Source of the DNA: an uncultured Clostridia bacterium
GTDB taxonomy: Bacteria; Bacillota; Clostridia; Lachnospirales; Anaerotignaceae
DNA length: 64,000 nt
Direction of reading: 5' to 3'
NCBI GenBank assembly: GCA_944378105.1
Contig: CALWGC010000023.1
Coordinates: 1 to 64,000, forward strand
Positions 1 to 8,556 of the stretch are shown in pieces; positions within the stretch are counted from its first letter, which is position 1; every line of letters begins with the position of its first letter. The notes under the pieces are model-generated. The model worked only from the letters and a program-made list of their open reading frames with translations, ran no database searches and was not told the DNA's origin. Made by a program: the position numbers and the translations under genes.

Positions 1-1024
1 CATTGATTTCAATTTCAATGGCCACGGCCCCGGCCGATATCATTTCACTGCGGGCTGCTTCCAGATAGCCCAAAGCCACGTTCTGGTCCGGATAAAGGTT
101 ATACAAAGAACCGTCCACTTTGGGGAAATTATCGGAGCTTGGCCAATTTTTCCCATCGGTGGCATTGGAGATTTCCATCAAATCCAACTGATAAGACAGG
201 CCATCATGGATGGCATCAAAGCTGGCCTGGAAGGAGCCGCCGGTGGCAGGCGTTGTAGTACCGGTTTGGCTGCCGGTGGTAGTGCCTGTTTGACTGCCTT
301 GAGCCGTGCCGGATTGCGGCGTATAAACAGCACCGTTTCTCAGCACTTGGAACAGGCGCAAGGCCATGATGATACTCTGTTCTTTGGTCACAGAATCCTT
401 TGGTGCAAAGAGGTTATTGCCCACGCCGCTCATGATGCCAACGCCCACAATTTTGCTGACGCCATCTTTGGCCCAAGCGGAAATATTACCGCTATCGCTA
501 TAATTGAGGGTCACACCCGTTTGGAACCGAGGGATAGCAGCATCCAGTTTAGCCCGTGGCTCCTTGGTCAGTATGGCAAATTCATCCAGGGCATCCACCA
601 CGTTGAGCAAAATGGTGGCGGCCTGTTCTCTGGTCAAGTTTTGATTGGGACCGAAGGTACCTTCACCCAAACCGTTCATAATCCCCACACCGCACAGGTG
701 GGACACCCATTCGCTATCTTCTGCCGATACATCCTGGAACGTAGGCCAGGTGGTATCCATCAGATACCAATGGGTATAGCCGGCGCCCCCTTGATAATCA
801 CAGAATAATTCCAGCATCAGTTCCCCAAATTCCAGCCGCGTGATGGGGCTTTGATAATCCCCCTGAATGCTTTGGGGCACCAGGCCATAGCCAATGGCTT
901 CGTTGACTTGGCTTTGGGCCCAAGAGGATGGGGTATTGGAGGCAAAAGCCGCGCTGGGCAAAGCCGTCAAACACAGCGTCACTGACAACAAAAAAGCAAG
1001 ACTACAAGAAACCAGTTTTTTCAT
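1..1024 (-). CDS. S-layer homology (SLH) domain protein, C-terminus beyond the window edge
   Basis: Reading leftward from an ATG at 1024 gives 341 open codons that run off the window. Residues 1-28 are a signal peptide (MKKLVSCSLAFLLSVTLCLT, then ALPSAAFA). Three SLH-like repeats follow, at about 29-90, 100-165 and 185-240, with the usual pattern of F.D/YSD...W, GVGIMNGLGEGTFGPN and a T.EQ helix. After them comes a Thr/Gly/Gln linker with the short repeat GSQTGTT, then the start of an unrecognised extracellular domain. SLH repeats normally bind pyruvylated secondary cell-wall polymer, so this is probably a cell-surface protein. The ribosome-binding site is GGAAAGGA, 12 bases upstream. Its function beyond surface anchoring cannot be told because the effector domain is cut. 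Confidence 0.9.
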   Translation of the reverse strand, partial: MKKLVSCSLAFLLSVTLCLTALPSAAFASNTPSSWAQSQVNEAIGYGLVPQSIQGDYQSPITRLEFGELMLELFCDYQGGAGYTHWYLMDTTWPTFQDVSAEDSEWVSHLCGVGIMNGLGEGTFGPNQNLTREQAATILLNVVDALDEFAILTKEPRAKLDAAIPRFQTGVTLNYSDSGNISAWAKDGVSKIVGVGIMSGVGNNLFAPKDSVTKEQSIIMALRLFQVLRNGAVYTPQSGTAQGSQTGTTTGSQTGTTTPATGGSFQASFDAIHDGLSYQLDLMEISNATDGKNWPSSDNFPKVDGSLYNLYPDQNVALGYLEAARSEMISAGAVAIEIEIN

Positions 1025-1068
1025 ACCAATCACGTTCCTTTCCGCACAAATAAAACTTTCTTCCTTTT

Positions 1069-1097
1069 ATCTTATCAAAAGAAAACTGGAAAGTCCA
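1069..1097 (-). promoter_or_regulatory. Possible promoter of the SLH gene
   Basis: On the minus strand TGGACT, 17 bases, TAAGAT lies about 45 bases upstream of the SLH start. Both boxes are imperfect, so the call is tentative. Confidence 0.35.
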
Positions 1098-1184
1098 TCC
1101 ATGCCCCTGGCATTCTTGGGGACAAAAAGTACAAAAAAAGGCTCTTTTTTTGGGCATCATTTTTCATTATTTGAAAAAAACAAA

Positions 1185-1222
1185 AAACCCCACAAAAGAA
1201 CACTCGTTCTTTTGTGGGGTTT
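1185..1222 (-). terminator. Intrinsic terminator of nifJ
   Basis: A perfect 17-bp inverted repeat (AAACCCCACAAAAGAAC and its complement) with a 4-base loop lies 20 bases after the nifJ stop. On the minus strand it is followed by a T-rich run. Confidence 0.9.
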
Positions 1223-1241
1223 GCTTCGTTTACGCTATCGT

Positions 1242-4200
1242 TTATGCTTCTTGCTGTGCAGCCAGACGTTTGTAGTTTTCCAGTCTTTCTTTTGCATCTG
1301 CTTCACTCTTTGCAAAGAGTTCTTCTGCAATTTCAGGGAAGGTACGCAGCAGAGAGCTGTAACGTACTTCGCCACGGATGAAATCCTGGAAGGAGCCGGT
1401 AGGCTCTTTGGAGTCGAGGGTGAATGGGTTTTTGCCCTCTTTCTTCAAGTCTGGGTTGAAGCGATACATATGCCAGTAGCCACATTCCACGGCTTTTTTG
1501 ATTTCAGCCTGGGCCCCTGCCATCTTAATGCCATGGTTGATACATGGGGCATAGCCGATGATAAGGGATGGGCCGTCATATTTTTCTGCTTCCAACAACG
1601 CTTTCACCAACTGACCTTGGTTTGCGCCCATGGCCACCTGAGCCACATACACATAACCATAGCTCATGGCCATCATGCCCAAGTCTTTTTTCTTCACCCG
1701 TTTACCGGATGCAGCAAACTGGGCCACGGCTGCCGTTGGGGTTGCCTTGGAGGACTGACCGCCGGTGTTGGAATATACTTCGGTATCGAATACGAATACG
1801 TTCACATCTTCGCCGCTGGCCAGTACATGGTCCAAACCGCCGTAACCGATGTCGTAAGCCCAACCGTCGCCGCCGAAGATCCACTGGCTCTTTTTGGCCA
1901 ACTGGTCTTTGTTTTTCAGCACTTCATCGATGATGGCCTGTGCTTCGGCGTTGGAACCGTCATAGTTTTCCAACAGAGCAACCAGATTTTTCGTTGCTTC
2001 TTTGTTGGCTTCGCCATCTTTCATGGTAGCAATCCAGGCATCGATGGTTTCGGTCATCATGGTGCAGCCTTGGATTTCTTTCAAAGCTTCCAGTTTGGCT
2101 TTCAGGCCTTCTCTCATCTGGCGCACGGCGATGGCCATACCCAGACCAAATTCGGCATTATCTTCAAACAAGGAGTTTGCCCAAGCGGGGCCTTTGCCTT
2201 CTTTGTTGGTGGTGTATGGGGTGGAAGGTGCGGAACCGCCCCAGATGGAGGAGCAGCCGGTGGCGTTGGCAATATACATTCTTTCGCCAAAGAGCTGGGT
2301 AATCAGTTTGGCGTAAGGCGTTTCACCACAGCCGGCGCAAGCGCCGCTAAATTCCAGCAAAGGCTGCACAAACTGGCTGCCTTTGACGCTTTCTTTGCTC
2401 ATTACCTTTTTCTCGGAAACGTTGGAAACGGCATAATCCCAGTTTTCGATTTCTTTTTGCTGGGTAGCAGCCGGTTTCATGATGAGCGCTTTCTTTGGTG
2501 CAGGGCAAACATTGGCGCAGCTACCGCAGCCCAAGCAATCCAATGCAGAAACTTGTACTTTAAACAGCAACCCTGCCATATCTTTGCCCTTGGCAGCTAC
2601 ACCGCCAAAACCGGCTGGTGCTGCTTTTTGTTCTGCTTCGTCCAACAAATAAGGACGGATGGCAGCATGTGGGCAAACGAAGGAGCACTGGTTACACTGG
2701 ATACAGTTTTCGGCCTGCCATTCTGGCAAGTCTACAGCCACACCACGTTTTTCGTAAGCAGCGGTGCCCTGTGGGAAGGTACCGTCTTCGCGGCCTTTGA
2801 AGGCGCTGACAGGCAACTGGTCACCTTTTTGAGCATTGATTGGTTCCACCACGTCGCGGATAAAGGCAGGTACTTCTTTTTTAGCCACAGGTGCATCTTC
2901 TGCCGTTTTCCAAGCAGCAGGAATTTCCACTTTCTTGGCGCCATTGACACCTTGATCCACGGCGGCATAGTTCATATTGAGGATTTCTTCGCCTTTTTTG
3001 CCATAGCTTTTCTTGATGGCGGCTTTCATATAGTCCACGGCTTCCTCGATTGGGATGATGTTGGCCAGTTTGAAGAAAGCAGCCTGCAACACGGAGTTGA
3101 CACGGTTACCCAAACCGATTTCTTTGGCAATGGCAGTACCATTGATGGTATAGAAATTGATGTTGTTTTCTGCAAAATACCGTTTCATGGCAGCTGGCAA
3201 ATGTTGATCCAATTCTGCTTCGCTCCATTCGGTGTTCAGCAAGAAGGTGCCGCCTGGGTTCAATTCGGAATACATATCATAGAGGTTCACATATTCCTGT
3301 TTATGGCAGGCCACAAAGTCGGCCGTTTTTACCAGATAAGTGGAGCGGATTGGTTTTTTGCCAAAACGCAGGTGGCTTTGGGTGATACCGCCGCTCTTTT
3401 TGGAGTCATAGGAGAAGTAGGCCTGGGCGTACATATCCGTATGGTCCCCAATGATTTTGATGGAGTTTTTGTTGGCGCCAACGGTACCGTCGGAACCAAG
3501 GCCCCAGAATTTGCAAGCAATGGTGCCGTCGCCTTCGGTGACGTTGACTTCTTTACCCACAGGCAAAGACAGATTGGTCACGTCGTCTACGATACCAATG
3601 GTAAAGTGCTGTACTGGGTTTTCTGCTTTCAAGTTTTCGTATACGGCAATGAACTGGGCAGGGGTTACGTCCTTGGAGCCCAAGCCATAGCGTCCAGCCA
3701 CAACCATAGGCTGATCTTTGGCTTCAAACATAGCCGTGCAGACATCCTGGTACAAAGGTTCGCCCAAAGCGCCTGGTTCTTTGGTTCTGTCCAAAACGGC
3801 GATTTTTTTGGCGGTAGCCGGGATGGCGGCCAAGAGATGTTTGGCAGAGAAAGGACGATAGAGGTGTACTTTCACCAAACCAACTTTTTCGCCTTTGGCC
3901 ATCAAGTAATCGATGGTTTCTTCGATGGCTTCGCAGGCAGAGCCCATGGCAATGATGATGCGGTCTGCATCGGGAGCGCCATAGTAGTTAAAGAGTTTGT
4001 AGTCACGGCCAGTCAATTTGCTGATTTCGGCCATATATTTTTCGGTGACGCCCACGATATTTTCATAGTATGGGTTGCAGGCTTCTCTGGCCTGGAAGAA
4101 AATATCTGGGTTTTGTGCCGTACCGCGCAGCACAGGATGTTCTGGGTTCAAGGAACGACGTTTGAAGTCGTTGACTGCATCCAGATTGGTGATTTTTTTC

Positions 4201-4772
4201 AAATCGTCATAGTCCAGACATTCGATTTTCTGGATTTCATGGGACGTACGGAACCCATCAAAGAAGTGCAAAAATGGCACCCGGCCGTCAATGGCAGACA
4301 AGTGCGCCACAGCACCCAAATCCATGACTTCCTGCACACTGTTGGAAGCCAGCAGAACAAAGCCTGTCTGACGGCAAGCCATCACGTCGGAGTGGTCGCC
4401 AAAAATGGACAGGGCGTGGCTTGCCAATGCACGAGCGCTCACATGGAAGACGCAAGGCAGCAATTCCCCGGCGATTTTATACATATTGGGGATCATCAAA
4501 AGCAAGCCTTGGCTTGCGGTGTAGGTGGTGGTGAGGGCACCGGCGGCCAAAGAGCCGTGTACCGTACCAGCAGCACCAGCTTCCGATTGCATTTCTACCA
4601 CTTTTACTGGTTGGCCAAACATGTTTTTCTTGCCGTTGGCCGCCCAATCGTCCGTTTTTTCTGCCATGGGAGACGATGGGGTGATGGGGAAGATACCGGC
4701 AACTTCGGTAAAGGCATAAGAAGTATAAGCTGCAGCCTCGTTGCCGTCCATGGTCTTCATCACTTTAGACAT
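1242..4772 (-). CDS. nifJ: Pyruvate:ferredoxin (flavodoxin) oxidoreductase
   Basis: Oxidises pyruvate with CoA to acetyl-CoA and CO2, passing electrons to ferredoxin; it is a cytoplasmic hub of anaerobic fermentation. The single chain of 1176 residues matches the homodimeric enzyme. The N-terminus has the domain I signature (YTSYAFTEVAGIFPITPSSP). Two ferredoxin motifs lie near residues 687 (CIQCNQCSFVCP) and 744 (CLGCGSCANVCP). The proximal cluster cysteines (CAGCGE) are near 806 and the thiamine-diphosphate motif (GDGWAYDIGYGG) near 964. The chosen ATG is preceded by AGAGG and starts the family's usual MSKVMKTMDGNEA; an upstream in-frame extension of 47 residues is not family-like. It is monocistronic, with a strong promoter and its own terminator. 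Confidence 0.97.
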   Translation of the reverse strand: MSKVMKTMDGNEAAAYTSYAFTEVAGIFPITPSSPMAEKTDDWAANGKKNMFGQPVKVVEMQSEAGAAGTVHGSLAAGALTTTYTASQGLLLMIPNMYKIAGELLPCVFHVSARALASHALSIFGDHSDVMACRQTGFVLLASNSVQEVMDLGAVAHLSAIDGRVPFLHFFDGFRTSHEIQKIECLDYDDLKKITNLDAVNDFKRRSLNPEHPVLRGTAQNPDIFFQAREACNPYYENIVGVTEKYMAEISKLTGRDYKLFNYYGAPDADRIIIAMGSACEAIEETIDYLMAKGEKVGLVKVHLYRPFSAKHLLAAIPATAKKIAVLDRTKEPGALGEPLYQDVCTAMFEAKDQPMVVAGRYGLGSKDVTPAQFIAVYENLKAENPVQHFTIGIVDDVTNLSLPVGKEVNVTEGDGTIACKFWGLGSDGTVGANKNSIKIIGDHTDMYAQAYFSYDSKKSGGITQSHLRFGKKPIRSTYLVKTADFVACHKQEYVNLYDMYSELNPGGTFLLNTEWSEAELDQHLPAAMKRYFAENNINFYTINGTAIAKEIGLGNRVNSVLQAAFFKLANIIPIEEAVDYMKAAIKKSYGKKGEEILNMNYAAVDQGVNGAKKVEIPAAWKTAEDAPVAKKEVPAFIRDVVEPINAQKGDQLPVSAFKGREDGTFPQGTAAYEKRGVAVDLPEWQAENCIQCNQCSFVCPHAAIRPYLLDEAEQKAAPAGFGGVAAKGKDMAGLLFKVQVSALDCLGCGSCANVCPAPKKALIMKPAATQQKEIENWDYAVSNVSEKKVMSKESVKGSQFVQPLLEFSGACAGCGETPYAKLITQLFGERMYIANATGCSSIWGGSAPSTPYTTNKEGKGPAWANSLFEDNAEFGLGMAIAVRQMREGLKAKLEALKEIQGCTMMTETIDAWIATMKDGEANKEATKNLVALLENYDGSNAEAQAIIDEVLKNKDQLAKKSQWIFGGDGWAYDIGYGGLDHVLASGEDVNVFVFDTEVYSNTGGQSSKATPTAAVAQFAASGKRVKKKDLGMMAMSYGYVYVAQVAMGANQGQLVKALLEAEKYDGPSLIIGYAPCINHGIKMAGAQAEIKKAVECGYWHMYRFNPDLKKEGKNPFTLDSKEPTGSFQDFIRGEVRYSSLLRTFPEIAEELFAKSEADAKERLENYKRLAAQQEA

Positions 4773-4854
4773 ACAATAACCTCTTTTCTTTTGAAATTGA
4801 TAAACCAAAAACCGAGCCTTTTTGCCTGAAAAAAGGGACGGTTTCACTGTTTTT

Positions 4855-4883
4855 ATTATAGTACAGAAACGAAGCAGTGGCAA
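4855..4883 (-). promoter_or_regulatory. nifJ promoter
   Basis: TTGCCA, 17 bases, TATAAT on the minus strand, about 80 bases upstream of the nifJ start. The -10 box and the spacing are consensus. Confidence 0.8.
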
Positions 4884-5171
4884 CGTTAATTTGAAAAAAC
4901 ACCAGATTTGCAAAGAATGAAACTGGAAAAAATCCCCTTTTTTATGAAATTTTTTCTGGTTTTTCTACTCTTTTTTTCATTCTTTTTCCCCCTTCTTTTT
5001 CCCTGTTCTTTTGTCCATGGCCGTCGCCAAAGGCAAAGGGAACCGATCCAAAAACGGGGGCAAAGAAAAAAACGGTTCTTTTTTTCCTGCTTTGTTTCGT
5101 ATTTTATTTTCTTATGGTTTGTTCTTCCGAAAAATGATTACGAGATTTAAAACGCCATTCTAAAATTGCCC
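4884..5171 (+). other. Gene-free stretch between nifJ and the DUF3842 gene
   Basis: Pyrimidine-rich on the plus strand. The short open frames here lack ribosome-binding sites and have low-complexity Phe/Leu content. I see no gene and no clear terminator for the DUF3842 gene. Confidence 0.6.
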
Positions 5172-5615
5172 TTAGGCTTGGGAAGAGCGGTCACAACTTT
5201 GTTTTTGCCGCAGCGCATCCAACACCACATCCACCGCTTCGTCAATCATCACCGGCAAAGGATCGCCGGTCATCCCCACCACATATAAGCCACAGCGTTT
5301 CATGGGGATCAAAATTTTCATGGCGTCGCTTTCGCTGATGGCCTGGGCCATGGCCGGGGACAATTCGCCAAACATGGCATTGGCCGACAAAATACCAAGG
5401 CTACCCAAAATGATATCGGCATGGCGGGCATTATGGCAAACGGCGTTTTCCCCCGTGGCGATGTGAACGGCGCCGGCTTTCAGCATGGCCGTTGTGGCAA
5501 TGGAGTTGGTGCCCACGGCCACCAACAGGTGTTCTGGCGGCAAGAGCGGTTTCAGTTTTTCGATGATGGTTTTTCCAATGCCGCCGCCTTGGCCATCAAT
5601 GACTAAGATCCTCAT
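5172..5615 (-). CDS. DUF3842 family protein
   Basis: A 147-residue cytoplasmic protein of a family common in Clostridia with no established function. It opens with MRILVIDGQGGGIGK, a glycine-rich nucleotide-binding-like loop at residues 8-15, and continues with an alternating beta/alpha pattern (LVAVGTNSIATTAML, HADIILGSLGI). The tail, CDRSSQA, is poorly structured. The start codon lies 1 base after the stop of the upstream phosphoesterase gene, so the two are probably translationally coupled. It is the last gene of a three-gene operon beginning with a RelQ-type alarmone synthetase. The family call rests on overall resemblance; the nucleotide-binding role is inference. Confidence 0.8.
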   Translation of the reverse strand: MRILVIDGQGGGIGKTIIEKLKPLLPPEHLLVAVGTNSIATTAMLKAGAVHIATGENAVCHNARHADIILGSLGILSANAMFGELSPAMAQAISESDAMKILIPMKRCGLYVVGMTGDPLPVMIDEAVDVVLDALRQKQSCDRSSQA

Positions 5616-5616
5616 G

Positions 5617-6321
5617 TCAATCCATCCTTTCCTTTGTCCAAATCCGTTTTGGCGCAAAGCGGAGATAATCGGCAGAAACCAGATGCAGCTGCATCCCCTG
5701 CCACGTTCCTTCCACCACCTGCGCAAAATTTGCTTCCCCATGGACATGCCCAAACACCACCGTCTGGACGCCGGCTTGTTGCAGCACATCCATCATGGCC
5801 GTGTTTGTCTGTTCCGCAAGAAGGGGCGGAAAATGGAGCATGGCAATCAACTGGCCCTTTCCCAAGGCTTTGGCAAAAGACAGCGATAGCCGCAGACGCT
5901 CCACTTCCCGATGGTAAATTTTTTCGTCTTCTTTTGTGGTTTGTTCCCCCGGCAAGAGCCACCCGCGGCAGCCACAAAGGACCACATCCTCCACCAGCAG
6001 GGCATCGTTTTGGAGAAACTGTAAATCCGCATACCGGCGGCGCAGACGGGAAACGCTGCTCCACCAATAGTCGTGGTTTCCCCGCAGCAGCACTTTTTTG
6101 CCCGGCAAAGCCGCCAAAAAATCCAGATCCGCCTTGGCCTCCTCTTCCCGCATGGCCCAAGAGATGTCGCCTGGCAGTAGCACCGTGTCTTCCTCACTAA
6201 CTACGGCGCACCAATTTTTTTCTATTTTTTCTGGATGGTTTTCCCAAAGAGGGCCAAAAATATCCATGGGCTTTTCCTGTTTTCCCGGCAAATGTAAATC
6301 CGCCAGCGCAAAAATGGCCAT
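5617..6321 (-). CDS. Metallophosphoesterase (calcineurin-like)
   Basis: A 234-residue enzyme with all dinuclear-metal motifs in order: DLH (residues 8-10), GDISW (about 51-55), GNHDYWW (about 80-86), HFPP (about 163) and GHVHG (about 191-195). Such enzymes hydrolyse phosphomono- or diesters; the substrate cannot be told from sequence. It begins 4 bases after the stop of the alarmone synthetase gene and nearly abuts the DUF3842 gene. The linkage to a (p)ppGpp synthetase might suggest nucleotide metabolism, but that is inference. Confidence 0.92.
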   Translation of the reverse strand: MAIFALADLHLPGKQEKPMDIFGPLWENHPEKIEKNWCAVVSEEDTVLLPGDISWAMREEEAKADLDFLAALPGKKVLLRGNHDYWWSSVSRLRRRYADLQFLQNDALLVEDVVLCGCRGWLLPGEQTTKEDEKIYHREVERLRLSLSFAKALGKGQLIAMLHFPPLLAEQTNTAMMDVLQQAGVQTVVFGHVHGEANFAQVVEGTWQGMQLHLVSADYLRFAPKRIWTKERMD

Positions 6322-6325
6322 ATCG

Positions 6326-7123
6326 TTATACCCCGTATACTTCGGCCATTTGGGCCAGATCGGCTTTCAACTTTTTCAAATCATCCAACGAGCCGTTTTC
6401 CCAAAGCCCCACCAGTCGTTTGTTGGCCTGCTCCATCTCCTGCAGCGAGGCTACGCTATAGAGGTTTTGGATATAATCCAAAATATCGGCCATCAAACTA
6501 TCCTTCAGCTTATTATACCGCTGGGCATACATGATTTCGTTTCGAATGGTGCTCATTTCGTTATCCAAATTGAAGGCGGCCTCGGCGCAATGGATCAGCC
6601 GTTCTTTGATGTCTTCTGGGATTTGGCCGCGATATTTATATTTGAGGGAGTGCTCCGTGACGGCCCAGAAATTCATGGCCAAGGTACGAATTTGCAGCTC
6701 TGCCAATACTTCCCGATAGCCGGAAACGGTTTGAATGGGATAGCGGATGATGATGTGATAGCTGCGGTAACCGCTGGGCTTTGTGTTTGTGATATAATCC
6801 CTCTCTTCCAATATGGTCATATCCTGGCCATCTCGACGACGGATGAGCGCAATGACCTTGGGAATATCTTCCACAAATTGACAAATGATCCGCACCCCGG
6901 CAATATCTTCCACTTCTTCTTCAATTTTGTCTTCGGGAATATGTTTTTTTCTCGCTTTGTCCAAAATACTGGAAGGTTGTTTCACCCGGCCTGTAATGGC
7001 TTCCATGGGCGAATAAAGCCCCAAGCGGCGATATTCGTTCATCAAAAACTGCAATTTGGTGGTCAGTTCCGCCACGGCCTGTTCATAGGGGTATAAAAAT
7101 TCCTTCCAATTGATTACTTCCAT
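6326..7123 (-). CDS. Small alarmone synthetase, RelQ/YjbM type GTP pyrophosphokinase
   Basis: Transfers pyrophosphate from ATP to GTP or GDP to make (p)ppGpp. The protein has 265 residues and contains only the synthetase (RelA/SpoT nucleotidyltransferase) domain, with no N-terminal HD hydrolase and no TGS/ACT region. Visible motifs are the substrate loop (EEEVEDIAGVRIICQF), RDYITNTKPSGYRSYH and the ELQIRTLAMNFWAVTEHSLKYK segment with the catalytic Glu. The ATG at 7123 has AAAGGAGA upstream; a 24-residue upstream extension lacks a ribosome-binding site. First gene of a three-gene operon. Confidence 0.93.
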   Translation of the reverse strand: MEVINWKEFLYPYEQAVAELTTKLQFLMNEYRRLGLYSPMEAITGRVKQPSSILDKARKKHIPEDKIEEEVEDIAGVRIICQFVEDIPKVIALIRRRDGQDMTILEERDYITNTKPSGYRSYHIIIRYPIQTVSGYREVLAELQIRTLAMNFWAVTEHSLKYKYRGQIPEDIKERLIHCAEAAFNLDNEMSTIRNEIMYAQRYNKLKDSLMADILDYIQNLYSVASLQEMEQANKRLVGLWENGSLDDLKKLKADLAQMAEVYGV

Positions 7124-7166
7124 CTGCCTATCTCCTTTCTGCGGCAGTTTTTGCTCATACATGATT

Positions 7167-7195
7167 AGTATACACTGTTTTTTGATTGCGGGCAA
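7167..7195 (-). promoter_or_regulatory. Promoter of the relQ-type operon
   Basis: TTGCCC, 17 bases, TATACT on the minus strand, about 45 bases upstream of the start codon. Confidence 0.7.
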
Positions 7196-7308
7196 TAAAA
7201 GAAATGTGGCCAGTTTCCGATATTCTATGGACTTTGCCGCTTATTTTGTATAAAATAAAGGTTAGCAAAAAAAAACAGGTACATCCGTACCATAAAGGAG
7301 GAACCATC

Positions 7309-8493
7309 ATGCCAACATTAAGCAGCAGAACCGATACATTTACCGAATCCATGATCCGGAAAATGACACGGATTGCCATAGACCATAACGCCATCAACCT
7401 TTCTCAGGGATTTCCCGACTTTAACCCGCCAAAGGCACTGTTGGACCGGCTAAGCCAAGTGGTTTATGAAAACCATCACCAATACGAAGTGACCTGGGGA
7501 AGCCAGAAAATGCGGGAAGCATTGGCCGCAAAGCACAAACATTTCACCGGCCAAACCATCGACCCCGACAAAAACATCGTCGTTACCTGTGGCTCCACGG
7601 AGGCCATGATGGCAGCCATGATGTCCGTTTGTAATCCCGGGGACAAAGTGATTGTGTTTTCCCCTTTTTATGAAAACTATGGGGCAGACGCCATTTTGAC
7701 CAGCGCCACGCCTATTTATGTGCCGCTGAACCCACCTGCTTTCACCTTTGATGTGGACCAGCTGGAAGCGGCCTTCCACCAAAACCCCAAGGCCATCATC
7801 CTCTGCAATCCTTCCAACCCTTCCGGCCGTGTGTTCCGGATGGACGAATTGCAAGTGATTGCCGATTTTGCCCAGAAATATGACACCTTTGTCATTGTAG
7901 ACGAAGTCTATGAACATCTGGTGTATGCACCAAACAAACATATTTATTTTTCCACTTTGCCGGGCATGTTTGAACGTACCATCACCTGTAACTCCCTTTC
8001 CAAAACGTATTCCATCACCGGCTGGCGCTTGGGCTATATTGTGGCTCCGGCGCATATCATTGATGTGGCCAAAAAAGTCCATGACTTTTTGACCGTCGGC
8101 GCTGCGGCCCCGCTGCAAGAAGCCATTGTGACAGCTTTGCAGTTTGACGACAGCTATTATGACCAACTGCTTTCCATCTATGCCGAAAAACGGGAAGTAT
8201 TCATCAATGGATTAAAACGATTGCATCTGAATTTTACAGAGCCGGAAGGGGCTTATTATGTGATGGTGGATGTCAGCGAATTTGGCGTAACGGACGACAT
8301 CCGTTTTTGTGAATGGATGGCCAAGGAAGTGGGTGTGGCCGCCGTACCTGGCAGCAGCTTCTTCCATGAAAACATCCAGCATTACATCCGGTTCCATTTT
8401 GCCAAAAATGTCGATACCCTCACCGAAGCGCTTAACCGTTTGGAAACGCTGCGGCCAAAGGCATTGGCAGCCAAAAACAGCCACATTTGGTAA
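7309..8493 (+). CDS. PLP-dependent class I aminotransferase
   Basis: A 394-residue fold-type I aminotransferase. Visible are the N-terminal INLSQGFPDFNPP, the NPSNPSGRVF substrate/PLP loop, the VDEVYEHLVY Asp/Tyr pair that holds PLP, and the Schiff-base lysine in SLSKTYSITGWRLGY near residue 233. The C-terminal Arg that binds the substrate carboxylate fits HYIRFHFAKN. The pattern resembles the kynurenine/methionine (YbdL-like) aminotransferase group more than AspC, but the substrate is uncertain. The start is set by AAAGGAGG seven bases before ATG. It is divergent from the relQ operon and followed by its own terminator. Confidence 0.93.
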   Translation: MPTLSSRTDTFTESMIRKMTRIAIDHNAINLSQGFPDFNPPKALLDRLSQVVYENHHQYEVTWGSQKMREALAAKHKHFTGQTIDPDKNIVVTCGSTEAMMAAMMSVCNPGDKVIVFSPFYENYGADAILTSATPIYVPLNPPAFTFDVDQLEAAFHQNPKAIILCNPSNPSGRVFRMDELQVIADFAQKYDTFVIVDEVYEHLVYAPNKHIYFSTLPGMFERTITCNSLSKTYSITGWRLGYIVAPAHIIDVAKKVHDFLTVGAAAPLQEAIVTALQFDDSYYDQLLSIYAEKREVFINGLKRLHLNFTEPEGAYYVMVDVSEFGVTDDIRFCEWMAKEVGVAAVPGSSFFHENIQHYIRFHFAKNVDTLTEALNRLETLRPKALAAKNSHIW

Positions 8494-8499
8494 CACGCA

Positions 8500-8535
8500 C
8501 TGCCCGTTTCCTTTGGGAGGCGGGCGGTTTTTATC
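8500..8535 (+). terminator. Terminator after the aminotransferase gene
   Basis: CTGCCCG / CGGGCGG plus an inner TTTCC / GGAGG helix, followed by TTTTT. Confidence 0.8.
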
Positions 8536-8556
8536 CCAGAAAGGAGGCTTTACCTA

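Noticed and set aside
894-4829. A very long open frame on the plus strand opposite nifJ
   Set aside because: It mirrors the nifJ codon pattern, lacks a ribosome-binding site and has Phe/His-rich low-complexity content; nifJ itself is unambiguous.
4908-5150. An 80-codon plus-strand frame next to nifJ
   Set aside because: Phe/Leu-rich low-complexity sequence with no ribosome-binding site or terminator.
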